A DNA stretch of 13,355 bases, from contig BNUQ01000053.1 in the NCBI GenBank assembly GCA_025997475.1, positions 1 to 13,355 of the forward strand, in the 5' to 3' direction. Positions 1 to 5,286 of this stretch are shown here, in pieces. How positions within the stretch are numbered: position 1 is the stretch's first letter; the number at the start of each line of letters is the position of its first letter. The DNA comes from Planctomycetales bacterium. Lineage in GTDB: Bacteria; Planctomycetota; SZUA-567. The position numbers and the translations under genes are program-made. Below the pieces are notes generated by a model, which did no database searches, was not told where the DNA came from, and saw only the letters and a program-made list of their open reading frames with translations.

Positions 1-639
1 CATTATTTCAAAGACCGCGCGTTGTTTTATTCGACGTTCCCGTTGCAACGGCAGGCGCCGCAAGGCAGTGAATGGGATTTCAAATTGCAGAAAGTTTATT
101 TCGTCGCGGTGTTGGATTTTCTTTACGACGAAGCCGAAGAGCGGCAAAAGTTTTCGCGCCATATTCATCTGAAAGACCAAGACGGCGAGTTGTTTTCCGA
201 CAAGTTGGAATTTATTTTTTTGCAGATGCCGTTGTTCAACAAGGCGGAAAATGAACTGGAAAATCACAAAGACCAGTGGCTGTATTTTCTGAAGAATTTG
301 GCGCGGCTTGAAGATATTCCGGCGATATTGCGTGAGCCGATTTTTACGCGGGCGTTTGCGACGGCGAATTTAGCGGCGATGGATAGACGCGAGCGCGACG
401 TTTATGACGCTTCGCTGAAAATTTATCGCGATAACGTCAACGTGATAACCAGCGCGAAAGAAATATCTCGTGCGGAAGGACGCGCGGAAGGACGCGCGGA
501 AGGACGCGCGGAAGGACTCGCAGAAGGACGTGCGGAAGGGGTTGAACAAGTCGCCAAAAAGTTAAAAGCGCTGGGTTTATCGTCGGTACAGATTGCGCAA
601 GGCACCGGCTTGACCGAAAGTGAAATCGCCGCGTTGTAA
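1..639 (+). CDS. Rpn/PD-(D/E)XK nuclease-family protein, 5'-truncated
   Basis: The frame is open from base 1 (HYFKDRALFYSTF...) to TAA at 637-639, so the gene begins outside the window; a TTG at 22 is unlikely to be the start. The visible 212 residues match the C-terminal two thirds of the Rpn/transposase-like nuclease family (PDDEXK_2 type, usually about 300 residues): KVYFVAVLDFLYDE, LKDQDGELFSDKLEFIFLQMP, WLYFLKNL, IPAILREPIF, RERDVYDASLKIYRD. The N-terminal region expected to hold the catalytic carboxylates is missing. Near the C-terminus, six RAEG/LAEG tetrapeptides come from a 12-bp tandem repeat, followed by a short helix-turn-helix-like tail (ALGLSSVQIAQGTGLTESEI). Family members promote RecA-independent recombination or are remnants of transposase-like genes; which role applies here is not visible. 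No partner gene is evident. Confidence 0.85.
   Translation, partial: HYFKDRALFYSTFPLQRQAPQGSEWDFKLQKVYFVAVLDFLYDEAEERQKFSRHIHLKDQDGELFSDKLEFIFLQMPLFNKAENELENHKDQWLYFLKNLARLEDIPAILREPIFTRAFATANLAAMDRRERDVYDASLKIYRDNVNVITSAKEISRAEGRAEGRAEGRAEGLAEGRAEGVEQVAKKLKALGLSSVQIAQGTGLTESEIAAL
469..540 (+). repeat. 12-bp tandem repeat (6 units) encoding RAEG
   Basis: Six consecutive 12-bp units of the form CGYGCGGAAGGA encode RAEG x4, LAEG, RAEG inside the nuclease-family gene. Units 2-4 are identical; units 5 and 6 carry substitutions. The unit length is a multiple of three, so gain or loss of units keeps the frame. Such charged low-complexity linkers are common just before the C-terminus in this protein family. 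The mirror copy lies at 12816-12887. Confidence 0.9.
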
Positions 640-725
640 GACCGCCTATACCGATGACAACGTCCGCGAATTTGAGATTGACGGGCAGGTGGTTAAAATC
701 AGTGTATCGATGTAAGGAGAATAAA
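640..725 (+). other. Short gap with a coding relic (EFEIDGQVVKISVSM)
   Basis: Between the nuclease-family stop and the methyltransferase start, the second frame reads AYTDDNVREFEIDGQVVKIS and then VSM, ending at TAA 713-715. It has no start codon of its own after the upstream stop. The 61 bases before the methyltransferase ATG align with the 61 bases before the toxin ATG at 1831 (cgNgaatttgagatt, gacgg, aaaatc, then the ribosome site). In the second copy the peptide EIDGRAVKIAMSL can be read in one frame. I take this as a decayed 3' end of a gene or a repeated cassette boundary; the parent protein is not recognised. The mirror lies at 12631-12716. Confidence 0.45.
714..720 (+). promoter_or_regulatory. 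Ribosome binding site fixing the methyltransferase start
   Basis: AAGGAGA lies 5 bases before the ATG at 726, an excellent Shine-Dalgarno match. An upstream in-frame ATG at 654 has no such site, so 726 is preferred. The mirror site is 12636-12642 on the minus strand. Confidence 0.8.
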
Positions 726-1802
726 ATGAGTTACAATTTTATCAGCCGGTTACATTTGATATTTCGCTCTTTGCGGCATAAGCGCGACCGAAAAATTTTA
801 TATCGGCACCTTCGGCGGTCGTGGTTATTTTTCATCACGCCTTTCTCGCAGTCATTAAAATTACGGGGGGGGGGGCGTTGTCCGTATTTGAATAGTGTTG
901 ACCGGAACAAGCGGATATTGGAAATTGGTCCGCTGAATCGACCGTTGATTCCCAGGGAAAATGGCAATAAAAATGTATTTTATGCGGATATGCGTTCAAC
1001 GACGGATGTGAAAGATTTTTATAACAATGACCCTAATGTTGATTGCTCGCTGATTGTCGATATTGATTTTGTGGTCACGGATTCTTATCAAAAGTCCTTT
1101 ATCGGCGTTGAAAAGTTCGACTATATTATTGCCAGTCACGTCATTGAGCATATACCGCAATTACTACGATTTTTTCGGGATATAGCGGAAATACTAAATC
1201 ATGCTGGGAAAATTTGCCTGACGATACCGGACGGTCGTTATTGTTTTGACCATTATCGCTACCCGACATCTTTCGCCGAGTGTTACGACCTTTATACTCG
1301 CGGCGTAAATAATAATCCGATGCGATTTTTGGACGGCGCGTTGAGTTATACTAAAAACGACGCGGCTTTTTGGTGGTCTAATCGTAGCGATTATCTGAAT
1401 TTACCGACCGACATTGACGCCGGATATGCGGCGGTGGAACAATACCGCGCGGCGCTGACCGGCAAATATGTTGACGCGCATTTTTCGGTTTTTACCCCGG
1501 AGTCGTTTTTATTATTGCTCTACAATATGACAAAATTATCGCTATTCCCGTTTCGTTTGGTTGAATTTTTCCCGACCCGCCCCAATACTTTTGAGTTTGA
1601 CGTCGTTTTAGAATTGAGTAAAGATTTGTTGCAGAAAAAATCCTCAATAAAACAAGAAATACTCGATAATTTATTATCGCAGTTGAGTCAAATTGCCATC
1701 AACGAAGAACACGAACGGTTCGTTCGACGGGAAAGCGGCTATAAATTTAACCTAACCGTCGGTGAAATTCGTGAATTTGAGATTTTGACGGACGCGCGGT
1801 AA
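726..1802 (+). CDS. Class I SAM-dependent methyltransferase with an in-frame G11 tract
   Basis: 358 residues from the ATG at 726. The Rossmann-type core starts at residue 63 with RILEIGPLNRPL (motif I, SAM glycine loop), then VFYADMR (acidic end of strand 2), VDIDFV, FDYIIASHVIEHIPQ (residues 131-145, typical post-strand-4 block), and HAGKICLTIPDGRYCFDHYR (159-178). This block arrangement is that of methyltransferases often found with surface-polysaccharide genes; the substrate is unknown. Residues 47-50 (RGGG) come from eleven consecutive G, upstream of the whole catalytic domain, so one base gained or lost abolishes the enzyme. The gene is clearly richer in AT than the permease and hydrolase, suggesting transfer. 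The tail beyond about residue 300 is helical, and its end (REFEILTDAR) appears frameshifted relative to a repeated EFEIDG peptide. Confidence 0.85.
   Translation: MSYNFISRLHLIFRSLRHKRDRKILYRHLRRSWLFFITPFSQSLKLRGGGRCPYLNSVDRNKRILEIGPLNRPLIPRENGNKNVFYADMRSTTDVKDFYNNDPNVDCSLIVDIDFVVTDSYQKSFIGVEKFDYIIASHVIEHIPQLLRFFRDIAEILNHAGKICLTIPDGRYCFDHYRYPTSFAECYDLYTRGVNNNPMRFLDGALSYTKNDAAFWWSNRSDYLNLPTDIDAGYAAVEQYRAALTGKYVDAHFSVFTPESFLLLLYNMTKLSLFPFRLVEFFPTRPNTFEFDVVLELSKDLLQKKSSIKQEILDNLLSQLSQIAINEEHERFVRRESGYKFNLTVGEIREFEILTDAR
865..875 (+). repeat. G11 homopolymer within the methyltransferase gene
   Basis: Eleven consecutive G lie at codons 47-50. At eleven the frame reads through. With twelve the next codons are GCG TTG TCC GTA TTT GAA TAG, giving about 56 residues; with ten they end in CGT ATT TGA, giving about 54. 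Either change is therefore a clean off state. The mirror is C11 at 12481-12491. Confidence 0.95.
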
Positions 1803-1807
1803 AAATC
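1793..1807 (+). repeat. 15-bp direct repeat, left of the toxin-antitoxin pair
   Basis: CGCGCGGTAAAAATC overlaps the methyltransferase stop codon and recurs exactly at 2512-2526, just past the small partner gene. The two copies bracket the toxin and its partner. The mirror lies at 11549-11563. Confidence 0.8.
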
Positions 1808-1830
1808 GCGATGAGTTTAGGAGTGCCTTT

Positions 1831-2298
1831 ATGTTGCGCGTCTATCTTGAAACCACCATTTTTAACCGCTATTTTGACGCTGGGCGAGAATATCAAAGTG
1901 AAACCAAACTGCTTTTCGACAAAATCGCGGCGGGGGAAATCGAGGCGGTTACATCGACCGCGGTGATTGATGAATTGGAAAAAGCGACGGGACCAAAGCG
2001 CGGGCAGATGTTGGCGCTTATCGAGCGTCATCATATCGTTGTCGTTAGTGTTGGTGAGGCGGAGAATGAATTGGCGAACGTCTATCTCGCGGCAAAAATA
2101 ATTCCGCCAAAATATCGGTTAGACGCCGTTCATATTGCTTGCGCCGCCGTGAATAATCTCGACTGTATCATCAGTTTGAATTTCACGCACATCAATAAAG
2201 TGAAGACCAAATTGATGACCGAGGCGATCAACTTAATGTTTGATTACGCGAATCCCATTATTTGCACGCCAATGGAGGTGTTTGATGAAAACGACTAA
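1831..2298 (+). CDS. PIN-domain ribonuclease, VapC-like toxin
   Basis: 155 residues, a normal length for a PIN-domain protein. It starts with LRVYLETTIFNRYFD, the form of the first PIN strand in which Glu stands where many members have Asp. Further candidate acidic active-site residues are in VIDELEKA and RLDAVHIACAA, followed by ISLNFTHINKVKTKLMTEAINL and ICTPMEVF, a C-terminal block I recognise from a VapC-like family of single-strand or structured-RNA nucleases. The start is supported by TAGGAG 7 bases before the ATG. The gene overlaps its downstream partner by 14 bases, implying translational coupling; the order toxin-first is the reverse of classical vapBC. It is likely an intracellular RNase held inactive by the partner; target RNA not predictable. 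Confidence 0.85.
   Translation: MLRVYLETTIFNRYFDAGREYQSETKLLFDKIAAGEIEAVTSTAVIDELEKATGPKRGQMLALIERHHIVVVSVGEAENELANVYLAAKIIPPKYRLDAVHIACAAVNNLDCIISLNFTHINKVKTKLMTEAINLMFDYANPIICTPMEVFDEND
2274..2280 (+). promoter_or_regulatory. Strong ribosome binding site inside the toxin gene
   Basis: GGAGGTG lies 4 bases before the ATG at 2285, inside the last codons of the toxin. It decides the start of the small partner gene and supports translational coupling. The mirror is 11076-11082 on the minus strand. Confidence 0.8.
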
Positions 2299-2494
2299 TT
2301 TTGAAGACCGGTTGGATGAAATCCGGGTTTCGCTCTATGAAGAGTCCAAGCACTTGGACGGCGCCGCTTTCGTTGAATGGATTAACGCGCAAGCGCGCGG
2401 TGTCGCCGCCGAATACGGTTTTACTATCGTCAAAAGCGCCGCCGAATCGCGGCGGCGCAAAACTCGTAACTTCGCGCCGGTCGGAAGCGTTTAA
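2285..2494 (+). CDS. Small antitoxin-like partner of the PIN toxin
   Basis: 69 residues from an ATG with a near-ideal ribosome site. The sequence is charged and helical (FEDRLDEIRVSLYEESKHL, then FVEWINAQARGVAAEYGFTI), ending in a basic tail (ESRRRKTRN). The pattern of an EIR..LYEE..HL helix followed by a second helix fits the short proteins that follow this kind of PIN gene in other genomes. I recall that pairing as family knowledge and cannot check it here. No obvious DNA-binding fold is seen, so autoregulation is uncertain. Codons for the C-terminus contain a perfect 9-bp-stem hairpin (2436-2458). Confidence 0.65.
   Translation: MKTTNFEDRLDEIRVSLYEESKHLDGAAFVEWINAQARGVAAEYGFTIVKSAAESRRRKTRNFAPVGSV
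2436..2458 (+). other. Perfect 9-bp-stem hairpin within the antitoxin-like gene
   Basis: GCGCCGCCG and CGGCGGCGC flank the loop AATCG. On the plus strand it is followed by AAAAC and so is not a forward terminator; on the minus strand it is followed by TTTT, but no gene reads that way here. The mirror is 10898-10920. Confidence 0.6.
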
Positions 2495-2511
2495 TTTCGC
2501 CACGCGAAGAC

Positions 2512-2526
2512 CGCGCGGTAAAAATC
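2512..2526 (+). repeat. 15-bp direct repeat, right of the toxin-antitoxin pair
   Basis: Second exact copy of CGCGCGGTAAAAATC, 17 bases after the stop of the small gene. The longer context (gaccgcgcggtaaaaatcacg versus gacgcgcggtaaaaatcgcg) is also alike. The mirror lies at 10830-10844. Confidence 0.8.
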
Positions 2527-2558
2527 ACGGAAGGAAATATATCCATTTGTAACCGCTC

Positions 2559-2691
2559 TATTCAATTGCCACGCGCTTTAGCGCGGGGTTAGCGTTGAGA
2601 AAATGACCGGCTTTAGTCGAACGATTATTTGGGCTAAAGCCCTCCTTTCTTTGACCGCCGACCGCGCCTTCAAAGGCGTGGCCATTGAATA
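2559..2691. mobile_element. MITE/REP-like element, 133 bp
   Basis: Terminal inverted repeats TATTCAATTGCCACGC (2559-2574) and GCGTGGCCATTGAATA (2676-2691) match at 15 of 16 positions. Inside are three hairpins: CGCGC-TTTA-GCGCG (2572-2585), GGCTTTAG...CTAAAGCC (2609-2641) and CGCCTT-CA-AAGGCG (2665-2678). There is no coding capacity, so it would be mobilised in trans. Both ends finish in TA, which could be a TA target duplication, but no longer target duplication is visible. The rest of the 283-bp gap (2495-2777) holds the 15-bp repeat and an AT-rich leader before the permease, with no clear promoter. Confidence 0.7.
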
Positions 2692-2777
2692 AAGTAACCC
2701 GGCGTCCAAATTTCTTGATTTCAGGAATATTCAAATTACCGCTTCCGCGTGCCTCCGCGAGAAATTGAAAGACACTG

Positions 2778-4184
2778 ATGCTTTTCGGACTGACCTTAAA
2801 TTCTTTACGCCTCATCGCGCGGCAGAAAATTTCCGTGCCGATAGTGTTGCTCGCGGCGGCGGCGTTGCCGTTCGCCGGTTATTTTATGTTCACCGGCGAC
2901 GGGACGTTGCTCGGCGTTTTGCGGCTGATGTGGGGCTGGCAATTTTACGCCGCCGCCGGTTTGTTGATGTTGGTTACGGCGTATCTCGCGGTCGTCGTCC
3001 TCGACGGCGAATTAAAGGACTACCAACTGTTGCTGACGCTCGTCAAACCCGCGCCGCGTTGGTCGGTGTTGGTCGCCAAATTTTTAGCGGTAATTATTTT
3101 CGCCGCCGTCGCGACCGCCGTCTGCGCGGGCAGTTCCTATTTGGCGTTGCGCCTACGCGCCCGCGCCGCCGACATTGTCGCGCTTCGCGCCGACAATCCC
3201 GAAACCGTGCGGATGAATAGCGAACAGCGCCGTGCCGACGCGCTGGCGCAAGCCCTGCTCGCCGACCGCCAATTTTTCACTTCGCGCACGGTCGCGTATC
3301 CGCTCATTCCCGATATGGTCGAGGATATTTACCGCAACATCAACGCCGCGAAAGCGCGCGGCGAGCTCACGGACGCCGATTTTCCGACGGACGCGAGCAT
3401 TCGCGACATCGCCCGCCGTATCGCCGAGCGCCGCTCAATTCCGATTCCCTACGGCATGGGACGCGAATTTAATTTTGTCAATTTGCCGCCGACGCGGTCG
3501 GCGGTCTTTCGCTATCAAATCGACGGCGCGTGGCGCGGCGATTGGGGGTGGCTGAAAGCGTATTGGAGTTTCGCCGGCGGCGGCGCACCGCTGAGCACCA
3601 CGACCGATTTTCGCGTGTCCGCGCCGCAGGAATTGCCGTTGCCCGCCGACTTTGTCATCGCCGGCGGCAAACTAAACGTAACGTTGATTAACCAATCCGC
3701 GCCGACGGCGGAAACGCCGGTCGCGGCGGAAATGCGCGTCCCGTTTGACGGACTGTCGCTGTTGTTGCCGACCGGCGGTTTCGCGGCGAACTGGGCGCGG
3801 GCGTGGGGATTGTTGTGGTTGCGGTTGTGTTTGCTCGCGGCCATCGGCGTCGGATTGAGCCCGATTATCGGCGCGCCCATCAATTTTTTGGCGTTAATCG
3901 CGGTGTTGGCGGTCGGCGTGTTTAATTCGACTTTTTATGCGGCAAACGCCGCGCCCGCGACCACGTGGTTTGCCGCCGCGCAACATTATTTCGCCCTGGC
4001 GGTTCGCTGTTTGCCGAATTTCGACGAGACCAGCGCCTATGAAAAAATCACCGACGGCTTGGCGGTGGGCTGGGATTATTTGGCGTGGCAATTTTTGCGC
4101 GATGTCGTTTTGCGCGGCGGCGTGATAATGACGATTGGCTACGCCGTCTTCCGCCGGCGGGAAATCGCCGTTTATCGCGGGTAA
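2778..4184 (+). CDS. ABC-2-type transporter permease subunit
   Basis: 468 residues. The start ATG at 2778 is the first after an in-frame stop at 2766; no strong ribosome site is seen. Hydrophobic segments lie at about 18-38, 52-76, 96-125, then 343-387 (at least two spans) and 436-458. Between them is a long extracytoplasmic region (about 130-340). The block LDGELKDYQLLLTLVKPAPRWSVLVAKFLAV (75-105) is the cytoplasmic coupling segment of ABC-2 permeases related to the NatB/multi-copper-enzyme-maturation group, and FTGDGTLLGVLRL before the second span is also typical of one subgroup. The substrate is unknown. No ATP-binding subunit is present in the arm, which is unusual, so the partner must be elsewhere. 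The hydrolase gene follows after 116 bp in the same direction. Confidence 0.75.
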   Translation: MLFGLTLNSLRLIARQKISVPIVLLAAAALPFAGYFMFTGDGTLLGVLRLMWGWQFYAAAGLLMLVTAYLAVVVLDGELKDYQLLLTLVKPAPRWSVLVAKFLAVIIFAAVATAVCAGSSYLALRLRARAADIVALRADNPETVRMNSEQRRADALAQALLADRQFFTSRTVAYPLIPDMVEDIYRNINAAKARGELTDADFPTDASIRDIARRIAERRSIPIPYGMGREFNFVNLPPTRSAVFRYQIDGAWRGDWGWLKAYWSFAGGGAPLSTTTDFRVSAPQELPLPADFVIAGGKLNVTLINQSAPTAETPVAAEMRVPFDGLSLLLPTGGFAANWARAWGLLWLRLCLLAAIGVGLSPIIGAPINFLALIAVLAVGVFNSTFYAANAAPATTWFAAAQHYFALAVRCLPNFDETSAYEKITDGLAVGWDYLAWQFLRDVVLRGGVIMTIGYAVFRRREIAVYRG

Positions 4185-4192
4185 TTCAACCG

Positions 4193-4280
4193 CAATTAAG
4201 AATGGCGGAATTTGATTTTTCAGATTCGCGAAGCGCGATTTTGATAATCCGACTCCAAAATTCTTCATTCTTCATTGCTC
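4193..4280 (+). repeat. Intergenic heptamer/core repeat, copy 1
   Basis: The core is ATTTTTCAGATTCGCGAAGC followed by GCGA (4215-4238), containing the hairpin TCGCG-AAG-CGCGA. It is bordered on the right by 7-bp units ATTCTTC, ATTCTTC, ATTGCTC (4260-4280) and on the left by AATTAAGAATGGCGGAATTT, which is roughly complementary to them. It fills the gap between the permease and the hydrolase. The hairpin lacks a T-run, so a terminator role is weak. Confidence 0.65.
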
Positions 4281-4300
4281 TTCTCGTTGGGACTAAAACT

Positions 4301-5188
4301 ATGCCCGCCAATTTTCCCGCGCCGTTCGCGTCGCGTTTTTTTGTTCAACTCGACGGTGCGCGTCTCGACGGTGCGCGTCCCGACGGTGCGCGTCAGCATT
4401 ATCTGGACGAAGGTCAAGGCGAGCCGTTGGTTTGCGTCCACGGCAATCCCACGTGGTCGTTTTTCTTTCGCGAAGTGTTGCGGCAATTCTCCGCCGCGCG
4501 CCGTGTTATTGCGCCCGACCATATCGGAATGGGGCTGTCCGCTAAGCCGCAAAATTATCCTTATCGTTTGGCGACGCACATCGACAATTTAGATCGGTTG
4601 CTCGCGGCGGTCGCGCCGGACGGCAAAATAAATTTGCTGTTGCACGACTGGGGCGGGGCGATTGGCATGGGCTGGGCGACGCGACATCCCGACCGCGTCG
4701 GCAAAATTATCTTGATGAACACGGCGGCGTTTTTGTCGCCGAAAATGCCGCCGCTGATTGCGCTGGCGCGGACGCCGCTACTCGGCGATTTGGTGATTCG
4801 CGGATTGAATGCGTTTGTGCGCGTCGCCAATGTTACCACGACGGTCAAACCGTTGCCGGCGGCGGTCAAAGCCGGTTACGCGGCGCCGTATGACAATTGG
4901 CAAGACCGGATTGCGGTGGCGCGCTTTGTGCAGGATGTGCCGATGAACGCGCGGCATCCGAGTTACGCCGCGCTGAAACAAATTGACGAGAACTTGTCGT
5001 TGTTGCGCGGGCGTCCGCTGTTACTGCAATGGGGCGGACGCGACTGGTGCTTTCACGAGTGGTTTTATCAGGAATGGTTGCGGCGCTTCCCCGACGCCGA
5101 GCGCGACTATTACCCCGACGCCGGTCATTATTTATTGGAGGACGCCGGAGAGAAAGTGCTTGCGCGGATAGCGGAGTTCTTGAATTAG
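4301..5188 (+). CDS. OleB/haloalkane-dehalogenase-like alpha/beta hydrolase
   Basis: 295 residues from the ATG at 4301; the frame is open upstream but homologous sequence begins about here, and the length matches OleB-type proteins. It has HGNPTWSF (48-55, oxyanion/halide-side loop), DHIGMGLSAKP (73-83), the nucleophile elbow LLHDWGGAIGMG (D116), NTAAF (140-144), GLNAF, GYAAPYDNWQDRIAVARFVQD (192-212), WGGRDWCF (candidate acid D248) and DAGHYLLEDA (H276). These strings match the OleB beta-lactone decarboxylase/haloalkane dehalogenase III group from memory. OleB makes long-chain olefins from beta-lactones with OleA, OleC and OleD, none of which is here, so substrate is open. A 15-bp tandem repeat inserts extra DGAR units at 18-31. 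The stop sits at the edge of the next repeat. Confidence 0.8.
   Translation: MPANFPAPFASRFFVQLDGARLDGARPDGARQHYLDEGQGEPLVCVHGNPTWSFFFREVLRQFSAARRVIAPDHIGMGLSAKPQNYPYRLATHIDNLDRLLAAVAPDGKINLLLHDWGGAIGMGWATRHPDRVGKIILMNTAAFLSPKMPPLIALARTPLLGDLVIRGLNAFVRVANVTTTVKPLPAAVKAGYAAPYDNWQDRIAVARFVQDVPMNARHPSYAALKQIDENLSLLRGRPLLLQWGGRDWCFHEWFYQEWLRRFPDAERDYYPDAGHYLLEDAGEKVLARIAEFLN
4351..4395 (+). repeat. 15-bp tandem repeat (3 units) in the hydrolase gene
   Basis: Three units of CGACGGTGCGCGTCN (4351, 4366, 4381) differ only at the last base. They encode DGARL, DGARP, DGARQ at the N-terminus, where relatives have a single DG-x-R before HYLDEG. The mirror lies at 8961-9005. Confidence 0.92.
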
Positions 5189-5286
5189 AGTTTAGAGTTA
5201 AGAGTTTAGAGTTGAGCGGAGGTTGCGCTTCGCGCATCTTGAAAAATAACTCCTCCGCTAAACTCTTAACTCTAAAATCTAAACTC
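5189..5286. repeat. Intergenic heptamer/core repeat, copy 2; possible bidirectional terminator
   Basis: The gap between two convergent genes is one long imperfect inverted repeat. TTTAGAG, TTAAGAG, TTTAGAG, TTGAG (from 5191) faces AAACTCT, TAACTCT, AAAATCT, AAACTCT (from 5260), with an inner stem AGCGGAGG (5215-5222)/CCTCCGCT (5252-5259). The loop holds the family core on the minus strand (5224-5247), itself with a TGCGC-TTC-GCGCA hairpin. Both neighbouring stop codons sit at its edges. Position between convergent ends fits a bidirectional terminator, though there is no classic T-run. Confidence 0.7.

Noticed and set aside
22..639. Complete nuclease-family gene starting at TTG 22
   Set aside because: The frame is open to base 1 with family-like sequence (HYFKDRALFYSTF), and the N-terminal domain is missing, so it is a truncated gene.
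2436..2458. Rho-independent terminator at the end of the toxin-antitoxin pair
   Set aside because: The strong hairpin is inside the coding sequence and has no T-run on the sense strand; only the antisense direction has TTTT, where no gene is read.
2765..3220. 151-codon arginine-rich frame overlapping the start of the permease
   Set aside because: Shadow frame of the permease: no ribosome site, low-complexity RRR-rich product, no motif.
4085..4300. N-terminal extension of the hydrolase by 72 codons
   Set aside because: It overlaps the permease gene and the intergenic repeat, has no family similarity, and the homologous part begins right after the ATG at 4301.
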